Shown here in pieces: positions 8,831 to 17,833 of a stretch of 64,000 nt of DNA (position 1 is its first letter; the number at the start of each line of letters is the position of its first letter). Both the position numbers and the translations under genes were made by a program. The notes beneath the pieces were generated by a model. The model was not told the DNA's origin and searched no databases. It saw nothing but the letters and a program-made list of their open reading frames with translations. Source of the stretch: JAHEJV01 sp964653555 (GTDB lineage Bacteria; Myxococcota_A; UBA9160; SMWR01); assembly GCA_964653555.1 (NCBI GenBank), contig CAZZFT010000010.1, positions 1 through 64,000 on the forward strand, read 5' to 3'.

Positions 8831-9604
8831 ATGGAACCGGTCCCGAGCACGTCCGCGAGTCGAGTCGGCGCCGAGGAGATCCCTCCTCACGCGCCGCTCA
8901 CCGAGTACTACGAGCGCGATCGCCAGGACTACGTCGTCGACCTCTTCAACCGGACGGCGCGTCACTACGACACGATCGAGAGCCTGTTCCTCAAAGGAGG
9001 GCTCTGGTACCGGCGCTACGGGATGAAGCGCGCGGGCATGAAGCCCGGCATGCGCGTGCTCGACGTCGCCACCGGCACCGGCGCCGTGGCGCGCGGCGCC
9101 GCGCGCATCGTCGGGCCCTCGGGGCGGGTGTTCGGCTGCGACCCGAGCCCCGGCATGCTGGCCGAGGCGAAGAAGGTGTTTCGCGGCCCCCTCACCCACG
9201 GCGTCGGCGACACCCTCCCCTTCCGGGACGAGCAGTTCGACTTCGTCACGATGGGAATCGCGCTGCGCCACGTCTCGAGCCTGGCCCAGACCTTCCGCGA
9301 GTACCTGCGCGTGCTCGTGCCGGGCGGCCGGCTGTGGATCCTCGAGGGCCACGTGCCGAAGTCGAAGCTCGGCTACAACCTCACCCGCTTCGTCTGGGCG
9401 AAGGTGATCCCCGGGATGACGTTGCTCTCCACCGGCAGCCGCGAGGCGAAGCTCCTGATGGACTACTACTGGGACACCGTCGAGAAGTGCGTTCCGCCGG
9501 ATACGATCGTCGCCGCCCTGAAGGACGCCGGCTTCGCGGACGTGAAGTTCGAAGTGGTGGTGCCCGGGGCCTTCTGCGAATACACGGGCACGCGGCCGGC
9601 CTAG
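8831..9604 (+). CDS. UbiE/COQ5-like SAM-dependent methyltransferase
   Basis: A 257-residue class I methyltransferase. ATG 8831 is chosen because GGAGG lies 6 bases upstream; ATG 8807 is also in frame. SAM motif I is VLDVATGTGAVARG, and the acidic motif II is VFGCDPSPGM. FDFVTMGIALRHV and LRVLVPGGRLWILEG are characteristic of the UbiE group. UbiE enzymes methylate quinone precursors, but a clustered copy beside an ammonia-lyase could act on an aromatic polyene head group. It is 56 bases downstream of the thioesterase and probably shares the transcript. Convergent with the remnant at 9637-9930. Confidence 0.85.
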   Translation: MEPVPSTSASRVGAEEIPPHAPLTEYYERDRQDYVVDLFNRTARHYDTIESLFLKGGLWYRRYGMKRAGMKPGMRVLDVATGTGAVARGAARIVGPSGRVFGCDPSPGMLAEAKKVFRGPLTHGVGDTLPFRDEQFDFVTMGIALRHVSSLAQTFREYLRVLVPGGRLWILEGHVPKSKLGYNLTRFVWAKVIPGMTLLSTGSREAKLLMDYYWDTVEKCVPPDTIVAALKDAGFADVKFEVVVPGAFCEYTGTRPA

Positions 9605-9636
9605 CGATCGGGTTTCCGGGCGGGGATCCCCTGCCG

Positions 9637-9930
9637 CTACTTGTAGGCCACGGCGGCGCTGACCGGACCGCGCAGCCGGATCGCCTCGCTGCGCGCGAAG
9701 CCGGCCTCCCGGCACCAGCCGGCGAACTCGGCGCCGGAGTAGTCGAAGGCGTCGCCGAACCCGACCAGCACGTTGAGCGACATCAGCAGGCCGAAGGCGT
9801 TCGCGCGCCGCTCGTCGTCGATCAGGTTCTTGATGACGACGAAGGCCCCTCCCGGCGGCAGCGCCTCGAAGGCCTTGCGGATCAGTACGCGCTTCTTCTC
9901 CAGGTTCCAGTCGGGACCCGGGTCGGGGGG
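9637..9930 (-). pseudogene. C-terminal remnant of O-methyltransferase-like gene
   Basis: On the minus strand an uninterrupted frame encodes DWNLEKKRVLIRKAFEALP, then GGAFVVIKNLIDDERR, FGLLMSLNVLVG and FDYSGAEFAGWCREAGF, ending in GPVSAAVAYK and TAG at 9639-9637. This matches the last roughly 95 residues of plant-hydroxyindole/acetylserotonin-type O-methyltransferases (PF00891). No start codon or SAM-binding motif precedes it: the frame is closed by a stop at 9957, next to the end of the NTF2-like gene. I read it as a gene that has lost its 5' two thirds. Family identity is moderately sure; non-function is likely. Confidence 0.6.
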
Positions 9931-9958
9931 GGAGGCGTCGTCGCCTGGCGCGCGTCAC

Positions 9959-10375
9959 TCATTCCGGCTTCTCGATCTTCGAGTCGCCCAGCGACCAGTA
10001 GCCGCGCAGGGCGCGCAGCTTGCCGGCCTCGTTCACGGTGTAGGTGAAGATCCCGTGGACGGTCATCGCCGCGCCGTTCGGGAACCGGGTCACGAGCGTC
10101 AGCACGTGGGCCGACTCGTCGCCCGCGGCGAAGGACTCGTGGGCGGTGATCGTGACGCTCTCGGTGGGCGCCAGGTTCTTGTCCCAGAACTGCTCCGCCT
10201 CGGCCCTGCCGCGGAAGCCCTTGCCCGTGGGATTGGTGGGGCCGACGCCGATCGGATCCTCGATCACCACGTCGTCGGCCATCAGCTCGAGCCACTCCTC
10301 GCGCAGGCGCGCCTGCACGCAGCGCCAGGAATGGTGTGCGGCGGCCATCGCGGGGTGCTCTCGGGTCGTCGTCAT
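9959..10375 (-). CDS. SnoaL/NTF2-like (ketosteroid isomerase-fold) protein
   Basis: A 138-residue protein with the cone-shaped NTF2 fold. It has an N-terminal helical part (WLELMADDVVIEDPIGVG), a middle segment with FWDKNLAPTESVTITAHESF, and C-terminal strands with MTVHGIFTYTVNEAGKL. ATG 10375 is preceded by GGAAGGAG. The fold includes steroid delta-isomerases and polyketide cyclases. It is the last intact gene of a minus-strand run behind an old-yellow-enzyme and a KstD-like flavoprotein, so action on a cyclic enone or steroid-like substrate is a reasonable inference but not shown. Confidence 0.8.
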   Translation of the reverse strand: MTTTREHPAMAAAHHSWRCVQARLREEWLELMADDVVIEDPIGVGPTNPTGKGFRGRAEAEQFWDKNLAPTESVTITAHESFAAGDESAHVLTLVTRFPNGAAMTVHGIFTYTVNEAGKLRALRGYWSLGDSKIEKPE

Positions 10376-10407
10376 CGGGAGCTCCTTCCCTGCACTCGTT
10401 GCCCAGC

Positions 10408-12381
10408 CTACAGCGCGGCGGCCACGCGTGTCGCCTCCTCGGTGGCCTTGCGGATCAGGCCGAGCCCGGTGCAATCGCCGACGCAGAAGGCCTCGGGCAC
10501 CCGCTCCCTCACCGCGTCGAACAGCGTCGTGTCGGCCTCCAGCTCGCCGGCCACCACCACCGTGTCGGCCGCCACGAGATGGCTGCCGGCGCCTTCCGGC
10601 CGGACGGCGATGCCCTCGCGGGTGATCCCCTCGTAGGCGACGCCTGTGTTCACGGCCACGCCCAGGCGATCCAGGCGATCCATGTGCTCGGCGAGCCGCT
10701 TGGGACCGATCTCCGGTGCCAGGCGCTCCCCGTGCTCCACCACGCTCACCCGGCGACCGCGCGCGGCGAGGAACTCGGCCAGCTCGATCGCGGCGAGGTC
10801 GCCGCCCACCACGACCACCCGGCGACCGAGAGGCATCCACCAGCGGCTCGCGGCCGCGAGCTGGCGCGGGGTGAGCCAGCGCGCCGCCGGGCCCATCCGC
10901 GCGCGCAGGCGCGGGCCCGTGACCACGTGGGGGAGGTCGTCGCCGGGGATCTTCGGCACCACCACCCGCCCGCCGCTCGCGACGACGACGGCGTCGGGGC
11001 GCAGAGCGGCGACGTCCTCGGCGGCGAGCGCGCGTCCCCGGTGCACCTCGATCGGAAGCCGCGCCACCTCCCGCAGCAGGAAGGAGAGGAAGGGCGCGTT
11101 CTCCGGATGCACCGTCGCCGCCATCACCAGCGACCCGCCCAGCTGGCGCTCGCGCTCGTAGAGGGCGACGCGGTGACCGCGTTCGGCCGCCAGGCGCGCG
11201 GTCTCCAGGCCGCCGGGCCCGCCGCCCACGATCACGACGCGCTTGGGCGCGGCGGTCGGCGACAGGTCGAGCTCGCCCTCGCGTCCCGACAGGCCGTTCA
11301 CGGCGCAGTTCATGTTCCCGGTCTCCATCGAGTCGATGCAGTTCTCGCAGGAGATGCAGGACCGGACGCGCAGCGCGCGGCCGGTGCGCAGCTTCTCGGG
11401 CAGCGCCGGGTCGGCGAGCAGCGGCCGCGCCATCACCACCAGGTCGGCGTCGCCGCTCTGGAGGATCGCCTCCGCGCGCAGCGGGTCGTGGATGCGGCCC
11501 ACGGTCATCACCGGCACGTCCACGACGTTCTTCACCGCCCGCGCGCCGGCGAGATTGTGCGCCTCCCCCCACTGGGAGCCCGTGACGATCATCGACGTCA
11601 GCCGGTCGATCACGCCGCCCGAGACGTGGAAGGCGTCCACTCCCGCCTGCACCAGGCGCGGCGCGATGCGCGCGGTGTCGTCGATCGGACGACCGCCGGG
11701 AACGCGTTCGTAGCCCGAGATGCGAAGCGTGATCGGGAAGTCGCCGCCCACCTCGCGCCGGATCGCAGCCAGCACCTCGAGCAGGAAGCGCAGGCGTCCC
11801 TCGCGCTTGCGACCGGCGTAGCCGTCGGCGCGCTTGTTGCGCCAGGAAGAGAGGAAAGATCCCACCAGCATGTAGCCGTGAGCCGCGTGCAGCTCGATGC
11901 CGTCGTAGCCCGCCTCGCGGACGCGTCGCACCGCGGAGGCGTATTGGTCCAGGATCGCCGGCAGTTCTTCGGCCTCCAGGGCCCGGCTCGGTGTGCCCGT
12001 GAGGTAGGAAGGAATCACCGAGGGGCCGAGGCTCGGGATCTTCTCCATCTGCGGAGAGAGCGCGTCGGGCCCGGCGTGGACGATCTGGGGCTGCACCTTC
12101 GCGCCGTGGGCGTGGCAGGCATCGACCACCGCGCGGTGCGCGCCGATCACGTCGTCGGAGGCGAAGTGCATCGACTGGGGCACCTCGCGGTGGCGCCGGT
12201 CCACGACGCAGGCCTCGAGCGTGAGCAGGCCGACGCCGCCGCGGGCGCGCGCCGCGAGGTAGGCGACGAGGCGCTTCGTGGGCAGCTGATCGAGCCCGGC
12301 ATAGCCCGTCGTCATCGGCGACATCACCAGCCGGTTCTTGAGCTCCATGGCCCCGATCCGGATCGGCTGGAAGAGCTTCAC
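10408..12381 (-). CDS. NADH:flavin oxidoreductase / 2,4-dienoyl-CoA reductase-like
   Basis: A 657-residue enzyme, the usual length for FadH-type proteins. The N-terminal TIM barrel begins VKLFQPIRIGAMELKNR and contains the substrate motif DGIELHAAHGYM. A 4Fe-4S segment CISCENCID plus a later NMNC joins it to a C-terminal FAD/NAD domain with VVIVGGGPGGLETA and a second VVVVGGDLAAIELAEF. Such enzymes reduce conjugated double bonds in acyl-CoAs or cyclic enones. The GTG start at 12381 overlaps the upstream KstD-like stop as GTGA, implying translational coupling. The true substrate is open. Confidence 0.9.
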   Translation of the reverse strand: MKLFQPIRIGAMELKNRLVMSPMTTGYAGLDQLPTKRLVAYLAARARGGVGLLTLEACVVDRRHREVPQSMHFASDDVIGAHRAVVDACHAHGAKVQPQIVHAGPDALSPQMEKIPSLGPSVIPSYLTGTPSRALEAEELPAILDQYASAVRRVREAGYDGIELHAAHGYMLVGSFLSSWRNKRADGYAGRKREGRLRFLLEVLAAIRREVGGDFPITLRISGYERVPGGRPIDDTARIAPRLVQAGVDAFHVSGGVIDRLTSMIVTGSQWGEAHNLAGARAVKNVVDVPVMTVGRIHDPLRAEAILQSGDADLVVMARPLLADPALPEKLRTGRALRVRSCISCENCIDSMETGNMNCAVNGLSGREGELDLSPTAAPKRVVIVGGGPGGLETARLAAERGHRVALYERERQLGGSLVMAATVHPENAPFLSFLLREVARLPIEVHRGRALAAEDVAALRPDAVVVASGGRVVVPKIPGDDLPHVVTGPRLRARMGPAARWLTPRQLAAASRWWMPLGRRVVVVGGDLAAIELAEFLAARGRRVSVVEHGERLAPEIGPKRLAEHMDRLDRLGVAVNTGVAYEGITREGIAVRPEGAGSHLVAADTVVVAGELEADTTLFDAVRERVPEAFCVGDCTGLGLIRKATEEATRVAAAL

Positions 12382-13901
12382 TCTCGACTTCGCTCGCCGA
12401 CGGCTCGCTGCGCGCGGCCTTCGGCCGCTTGCGGGTCTTCGAGCCCGGCCGCGGCGTTGCGGCCGGCGACGCGGCCGAAGAAGGTGGCGTCGCCGATCGA
12501 GAGTCCACTCGCGTAGCCGCGGCCCTCCAGACACAGGCCCGCCGTGTTGCGTCCGGCCGCGAACAGGCCGGGAACGACCGCCCCCTCGGGCGTGAGCACC
12601 TCCGCAGTCGCCCGGATCGCGAGGCCGCCCAGGGTGAACACCCCGAAGAAGGAGTTCGCGGTGCAGCAGTCGAGCGCCGCGAAGGGCGGCTCCGAGAGCG
12701 GTCGCAAATGGGCGGGGGCCTTGTGGAAGAGCGGGTCCTCGCCGCGCGCCGCCCAGCGGTTGTAGCTCTCCAGGGTGTGGACCAGCTCTCCCTCGGGCAT
12801 TCCGAGCGCGCCCTCCAACGCCGCGAAGCTCTCCTCGACGGCCGCGATCCGATGGGCGGCCTGGGTTCGGGCGTAGATCGCGTCGTCCACCACGAGCCAG
12901 GCCCGCCCGCCCGCCCGGTACACCATGGCGTCGCTGGTGCGCCCGAGGTAGGCGTCCTCGTTCACGAAGCGCTGACCCTGGGCATTCACCAGCACGCCCT
13001 TCAGGTGGCTGGCCGGCGGGTAGTAGGCGTTGAGCACCAGTCCCTCGTGCATGTTGACGGAGGCGGCCCCGGCGCCCGTTCCCATGCGGATGCCCCGACC
13101 GTCGTCGCCGGGCGAGGCCGCCTTCCAGTTGCACTGGAGCAGCTGCGGGGCGTGTTCGGCCACCATCGCCTCGTTCAGGACGAAGCCGCCCGCGCACAGG
13201 ATCACGCCGCGCCGCGCGCGGATCACGAGCTCGGCCCCCTGGTGGCGCGCCACGACGCCCACCACACGTCCGTCCTCGCGCTGCACGAGGCGCAGGGCCT
13301 CGCAGTCGTTCAGCGCGCGGGCGCCCGCCTCGTCGCTGGCGCGCAGCAGGCACTCCATCAGGTAGCCGCCGGCCTCTCCCGCTCGCGCCGGCTTGTGGCC
13401 GCGCGGCGCCGGCACCGCCTGCCCGGCGAAGGGGTACACCTCCTCGTTTCCGCTGTAGAAGAGGCCATCGTCGCCGAAGGGGTGGGTCGTCTTCTCGGCG
13501 ACGTAGCTCTCCTTGAACTCGACCCCGAGCGAGCACATCCAGTCGAAGTGCTCGAGGCTCTGATCGCAGAACAGGCGCACCTTCTCCTCGTCGGCGTGGG
13601 TCCCGGCGGCGAGCCGGACGTGCTTCGTCATCTCCTCCACCGAGTCGTCGAAGCCGCACCGTTTCTGGATGCGAGTACCGCCGCCGAAGTACAGGACGCC
13701 CGTCGAGAGCGCGGTCGTTCCGCCACCGCGCGTCATGCGCTCCAGGACCAGCGTGTCGGCTCCGGCGCGCGCGGCCTCGATCGCCGCCGCGGCCCCGGCG
13801 CCGCCGTGGCCGACGATCACGACGTCGTGGGTGCGGTCCCAGCGGGAGACGGACTCGGCGCGCAGCGCGCGGGTGGTGTCCGTCGCCCCCTCCCCGGACA
13901 T
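12378..13901 (-). CDS. FAD-binding dehydrogenase, KstD/fumarate reductase-like
   Basis: A 507-residue flavoprotein of the 3-ketosteroid-delta1-dehydrogenase / flavocytochrome fumarate reductase family. FAD-binding GHGGAGAAAA is at residues 31-40, followed by the acidic strand LVLERM. The family C-terminal block LGGLAIRATAEVL leads to AGRNTAGLCLEGRGYASG. It ends within the start of the old-yellow-enzyme gene (GTGA) and begins 6 bases after the LLM gene. The combination with enone reductase and NTF2-like proteins fits oxidation/reduction of a cyclic ketone. KstD activity itself cannot be claimed. Confidence 0.87.
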   Translation of the reverse strand: MSGEGATDTTRALRAESVSRWDRTHDVVIVGHGGAGAAAAIEAARAGADTLVLERMTRGGGTTALSTGVLYFGGGTRIQKRCGFDDSVEEMTKHVRLAAGTHADEEKVRLFCDQSLEHFDWMCSLGVEFKESYVAEKTTHPFGDDGLFYSGNEEVYPFAGQAVPAPRGHKPARAGEAGGYLMECLLRASDEAGARALNDCEALRLVQREDGRVVGVVARHQGAELVIRARRGVILCAGGFVLNEAMVAEHAPQLLQCNWKAASPGDDGRGIRMGTGAGAASVNMHEGLVLNAYYPPASHLKGVLVNAQGQRFVNEDAYLGRTSDAMVYRAGGRAWLVVDDAIYARTQAAHRIAAVEESFAALEGALGMPEGELVHTLESYNRWAARGEDPLFHKAPAHLRPLSEPPFAALDCCTANSFFGVFTLGGLAIRATAEVLTPEGAVVPGLFAAGRNTAGLCLEGRGYASGLSIGDATFFGRVAGRNAAAGLEDPQAAEGRAQRAVGERSRE

Positions 13902-13907
13902 GCCCGC

Positions 13908-14762
13908 CTAACCTGCCCAACGCGACAGCTCTGCCAGCTCGTCCACGAACCGCAGCACGCCGTCCACGTCGCGCGCCGAAGTCGACGCGATCACGCGGTG
14001 GACGCCGAGCTCGGCGTACCGCTTCACGAGATCGAGGTCGAGTCCGGGACGGGGAGGCGGCGTGACGCTGATCTCCAGCGGACCCAGGCCGTCGGGGCGC
14101 TCGCCTGCGTCCACGGCCTCGCGGATCCATCCGAGGCAGCGGGCGACGATCTCGGGCGCGGTGAAGAAGCCGTACCACCCGTTCCCGCGCCGTGCGGCTC
14201 GCTGCGCCGCGGCCCGGCTCATCCCGCCCACCACGATCGGCGGATGCGGGCGTTGGAGCGGCCGCGGCTGGGCATCGATGCCCGCGAAGCGGTAGTAGCG
14301 GCCGGCGAAGCGCGGCGACTCCTGGGTCCACAGCGCGCGCAGCACGTCGATCGACTCGTCGGTCACGGCGCCGCGCTCTTCGAAGTTCGCGCCCAGTGCG
14401 CGGAACTCGGGCTCGAGATAACCCGCGCCGAGGCCGAACAAGAGCCTTCCGCCCGACACCCGGTCCAGGCTCGCCAGCTCCTTCGCCAGCTCGACGGCAT
14501 TGCGCTGGGGCAGGATGATGATGCCGGTGCCGAGCCGGATCCGCTCCGTGTGCGCGGCGATGTGGGCGAGCGCCACCGACGGGTCGAGGAAGGGGGTGCC
14601 AGGCGCGGCTGGGGAGGGAGGGGCCTGGGGATCGGGCAGCACCACGTGCTCGCCGGTCCAGAGCGATTCGAGCTGCGCGGTTTCGGCGGCGCGCGCCACC
14701 CGCACCATCGCCTCCGCGTCGCCGCAGGGGCCGAAGTTGATCCCGAACAGGCCGATCTTCAT
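13908..14762 (-). CDS. LLM class F420-dependent oxidoreductase
   Basis: A 284-residue luciferase-like TIM-barrel protein. The N terminus MKIGLFGINFGPCG, LWTGEHVVLPD and RIRLGTGIIILPQRNA are characteristic of the family, as is GGRLLFGLGAGYLEPEF. The PPIVVGGMSRAA segment matches the F420/FMN-phosphate loop region. These enzymes hydride-transfer or monooxygenate with F420 or FMN. It sits between the amidohydrolase and the KstD-like gene in the minus-strand operon. Cofactor choice cannot be read from sequence; no F420 biosynthesis gene is in the window. Confidence 0.88.
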   Translation of the reverse strand: MKIGLFGINFGPCGDAEAMVRVARAAETAQLESLWTGEHVVLPDPQAPPSPAAPGTPFLDPSVALAHIAAHTERIRLGTGIIILPQRNAVELAKELASLDRVSGGRLLFGLGAGYLEPEFRALGANFEERGAVTDESIDVLRALWTQESPRFAGRYYRFAGIDAQPRPLQRPHPPIVVGGMSRAAAQRAARRGNGWYGFFTAPEIVARCLGWIREAVDAGERPDGLGPLEISVTPPPRPGLDLDLVKRYAELGVHRVIASTSARDVDGVLRFVDELAELSRWAG

Positions 14763-14774
14763 CCCTGCTCCGCT

Positions 14775-16460
14775 CTACGCACCGCGGATCACCTCTCCGG
14801 GGAAGGCGCCCGTCGGCTGGCCCTTCTCCATCGCCGGAACGCCGTTGACGATCACCATCTCGTAGCCGCGCGCGTCGACGGTATAGCGCTCGGTGCCGCC
14901 CGGGAAGTCGCGCGCGATCGTGTGCTCGCCGGCTGCGAGATTGGGCAGGTCGATCAACGCGAGGTCCGCCTTGCCGCCGGTGCGGATCACTCCACGGTCG
15001 ACCAGGCCGTGCACGGCCGCCGGCATTCCGGCCAGCCGCCAGATCGCGTGCTCGAGCGAGACCGCTTCGGGCACCCAGTCGGTGAGCAGCAGGGTCGTGT
15101 AGTCGGCGCCGACGAAGCTCGCGAGGTGGGCGCCGCCGTCGCTCGAGCCCGCCATCACCAGCGGGTCCCGCACCGACGTGCGCACGACGTTGGCGATGAA
15201 CTCGCGCGCGGCCGGCAGCGTGCGCACGTTCCAGCAGGTCGCGAGGCGCTCGGAGATCGAGACGTCCAGGAACGCGTCGAGGGCGTCGCCGCCCCGCTCG
15301 GCGGCGATCTCCGCCGCGCTCCGTCCGACGAGCGCACGGTTGGCGTCGCTGCGGACCAGCTCGACCTCGAGGATCTCGATCGGGAACGGCGCGGCGCGGT
15401 TCTCCCGGAGCAGGTCCGCTCGCAGCCGCTGGCGGACCGCGGGGTCCGAGAGCTTGCGACAGCGCTCCTCGACGCTGCCCGTCAGCGCCTCGAGCCAGGC
15501 GGGCATCTCGTCGAAGACGAAGGTGTCGTCGAGCCGCAGGTGCAGAGCGAGGCGCTGGGTCGCGAACTGGGGGTGCATGCGCAGGCCCTGGCCGCGCGCC
15601 TCGTGCACGAAGTCGAGGGCGCGCTGCCAGCCCATCGGCTGGTCCGGCGTCGGGGCGAGCAGGCCCAGCTCGATCGGCTTCCCCGAGGCGTGCGCGATCT
15701 CGAGCAGCAGCTTCCGGTCTTCCTCGTCGAACCCGACGCTGTGGCTGCGCGGGATGATCTCGACCACGCCGTAGGGGAACTCGGCGAGCACCGAGCACAG
15801 CGCCACGATCTCCTCCGGCGCCGCGAAGTTCGAGGGCACCCCGCGGCCGTCCTCTCCAACGTGCAAGTCGAGCTGCGAGGTGGAGAAGCCGACGGCGCCC
15901 TCGCCGAGCGCCTGGCGCACCAGCGCCTGCATTTCCCCGATCTCCTCGGGAGTGGCGGCGCGCTGCGAAGCATCGTCGCCCATGGCGTGGCGGCGCACTG
16001 CGCAGTGGCCGACGTAGCCGCCGACGTTCAGCGCGATGCGACCCTCGAGCCGCGACCAGTAGTCGGAGAAGCCGCCGCCCGAGAAGCGGAAGCCCTCCCG
16101 CAGCGCCGCGCGCGACATGCCCTCCACGCGCGTCAGCATTCCCGCCAGCCAGTCGACGTCGGCGGGTTTCGCCGGGTACAGGGTGAAGCCGCAGTTGCCC
16201 GTCAGCACCGTGGTGACACCGTGCTGCATCGAGGGAGACGCCGCCGGATCCCAGTCGAGCTGCACGTCGTAGTGGGTGTGGACGTCGATGAAGCCGGGCG
16301 CGACGAGCAGGCCGTCGGCGTCCACCGTGCGCCGCGCACTCCCGTCGACGCGGCCGATCGCTGCGATCCGTCCGCCCGACACGGCGACGTCGGCGGTGAA
16401 GCCGGGCAGCCCGGTCCCGTCGACGACGTTGCCTCCGCGGATCACGAGGTCGTAGGTCAT
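14775..16460 (-). CDS. N-acyl-D-amino-acid deacylase-like amidohydrolase
   Basis: A 561-residue metal-dependent amidohydrolase. ATG 16460 is selected because AGGAG lies just upstream; the open frame extends further without support. The metal motif HTHYDVQ has His61 and His63, and TGNCGFTL places Cys90 where D-aminoacylases use a metal-ligand cysteine. SSDGGAHLASF near residue 440 carries the late catalytic aspartate. Members remove acyl groups from D-amino acids or act on dihydropyrimidine-like rings. Inside this redox operon a physiological role as a C-N hydrolase on an imported compound is conceivable but unproven. Confidence 0.85.
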   Translation of the reverse strand: MTYDLVIRGGNVVDGTGLPGFTADVAVSGGRIAAIGRVDGSARRTVDADGLLVAPGFIDVHTHYDVQLDWDPAASPSMQHGVTTVLTGNCGFTLYPAKPADVDWLAGMLTRVEGMSRAALREGFRFSGGGFSDYWSRLEGRIALNVGGYVGHCAVRRHAMGDDASQRAATPEEIGEMQALVRQALGEGAVGFSTSQLDLHVGEDGRGVPSNFAAPEEIVALCSVLAEFPYGVVEIIPRSHSVGFDEEDRKLLLEIAHASGKPIELGLLAPTPDQPMGWQRALDFVHEARGQGLRMHPQFATQRLALHLRLDDTFVFDEMPAWLEALTGSVEERCRKLSDPAVRQRLRADLLRENRAAPFPIEILEVELVRSDANRALVGRSAAEIAAERGGDALDAFLDVSISERLATCWNVRTLPAAREFIANVVRTSVRDPLVMAGSSDGGAHLASFVGADYTTLLLTDWVPEAVSLEHAIWRLAGMPAAVHGLVDRGVIRTGGKADLALIDLPNLAAGEHTIARDFPGGTERYTVDARGYEMVIVNGVPAMEKGQPTGAFPGEVIRGA

Positions 16461-16565
16461 CGCTTCTCCTCGGGCGTGCGGGAGCCGGCGCACCGGCCAC
16501 CCGAGTTTACATAGTAACCAAAATGTATCTCGGGATGTCAATCATCGGGGCGGGGATCCCCCTCG

Positions 16566-17342
16566 TCAGGTGCCGTTGGCCATTCGGCCGCCGTCGACGG
16601 TGATCAGATCGCCGGTGTGGTAGCGGGCCGCATCGCTGATCAGGTACACGGCGATGCCCCCGATCTCCTCGGGAGTGGCCATCCGGCCGAGCGGAATCTT
16701 CGCGACCGCCGCCTGGCCGAGCGGATGGCTCTCGTCGAAGGGCACCATCTCCGACTTCGTGAGTCCGGCGCAGATCATGTTGGCGCAGATGCCCAGCGGG
16801 CCGAGCTCGAGGGCGAAGGTGCGCACCAGTCCCGCCATCGCGCTCTTCGCTGCGGCGTAGTGCCCGATACCGGGTGTCGCGGCGAAGTTCGTCAGGCTGC
16901 CCGTAGCGATCAGCGACCCGCCCCGGTCGCCGGTCTTCGCTCGCTCCACCATGTGGCGCGCTCCCTCGCGCAGCGTGACGAAGGCGCCGCGCTGGGCGAC
17001 GCGCTGGAGCGCGTCGTACTGGTCGAGGGACATCTCCACCAACGGCGAGAGGCACACGAACCCGGCGTTGGCGATCACGCCGTCGAGCCGTCCCATCTCC
17101 TCGAGGGCGCGGGCGAAGCCGCGCTGCTGGGCCGTCTCGTCGGCCACGTCGACCGCGAGACTCGCCAGGCGGACCCCGTGCGCGCGCAGCCGCTTCGCCG
17201 CTTCCTCGTTGCGGTCTGCGCGTCGTCCCCAGATCACGATGTCACCCCCGGCGCGGGCGATCGCCTCGGCGAAGCCGAAGCCGATCCCCGAGTTGCCGCC
17301 GGTGATCAGAGTGACCTTGCCAGAGAGATCGAAGGGGTTCAT
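16566..17342 (-). CDS. Short-chain dehydrogenase/reductase
   Basis: A 258-residue classical SDR. The cofactor motif TGGNSGIG is at residues 14-21, NAG appears in VIANAGFVCL, and the catalytic set is seen in IATGSL and YAAAKSAM. The C-terminal ISDAARYHTGDLITVDGG is the usual end block. The start MNPFDLSGK at 17342 fits the family; the open frame upstream is not coding. It heads the minus-strand redox operon, with about 105 bases before the amidohydrolase start. It likely oxidises or reduces a hydroxyl/ketone of the operon's substrate. Confidence 0.9.
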   Translation of the reverse strand: MNPFDLSGKVTLITGGNSGIGFGFAEAIARAGGDIVIWGRRADRNEEAAKRLRAHGVRLASLAVDVADETAQQRGFARALEEMGRLDGVIANAGFVCLSPLVEMSLDQYDALQRVAQRGAFVTLREGARHMVERAKTGDRGGSLIATGSLTNFAATPGIGHYAAAKSAMAGLVRTFALELGPLGICANMICAGLTKSEMVPFDESHPLGQAAVAKIPLGRMATPEEIGGIAVYLISDAARYHTGDLITVDGGRMANGT

Positions 17343-17414
17343 CGTGACGCTGCCTCCCGGTGGTGCGCAGGCTATCAGAAGGCTCGGGACGGCAAGCAGG
17401 AGAGAGATCCGTCG

Positions 17415-17806
17415 ATGCAGCAGCTGCGGATCCACGTGCTCGGAAAGGTCTCCCTCGACGAGCTGGCCACGCCCGAGCTCGGGCCGCGCGACGCGATCCT
17501 GCGCGTGAAGGCGTGCGGCATCTGCGGCAGCGCATGGTCGCCCCGGCGCGTCCCAGCGCCTGGATCTCGATCGTCGCGCTGCACCGCGCACCCGAGCCGG
17601 TCGACTTCCTGTCGGTGATGGCGAAGCAGCTCACCCTCGCCGGATCGATGGCCTACCCGGACGACTACGGCGAGATGGTGCGCATGCTGTCCGAGGTGGA
17701 CCTGTCGCCGGCGATCACCCGCCGCTTTCCCCTGGCGCGCTTCCAGGAGGCCCTGGCCACCGCGCGCGACCCGGCGGTCGCAGGCAAGGTGCTGATCGAG
17801 CCCTGA
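17415..17806 (+). pseudogene. Zinc-type alcohol dehydrogenase with large internal deletion
   Basis: The first about 40 codons from ATG 17415 (MQQLRIHVLGKVSLDELATP through VKACGICGS) are the N terminus of an MDR/threonine-dehydrogenase-like enzyme up to the catalytic-zinc cysteine. At about 17530-17560 the reading frame changes and the sequence resumes in another frame as ISIVALHRAPEPVDFLSVMA, then RRFPLARFQEALATARDP and AGKVLIEP, the family's last 80 residues. Roughly 230 codons, including the Rossmann domain, are missing. This is a decayed gene by internal deletion. It is divergent from the SDR gene. Confidence 0.8.
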
Positions 17807-17833
17807 GCTGTGCGGCCGACGCGCGGACCCGCA

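Noticed and set aside
10408..16500. Open frame of 2030 codons on the minus strand
   Set aside because: Only its last 657 codons match a protein (the dienoyl-reductase-like gene); the remainder is Arg/Ala/Gly-rich noise antisense or out of frame to real genes, caused by high GC.
12429..16514. 1361-codon plus-strand open frame
   Set aside because: Antisense to four well-supported genes with clear motifs; no domains.
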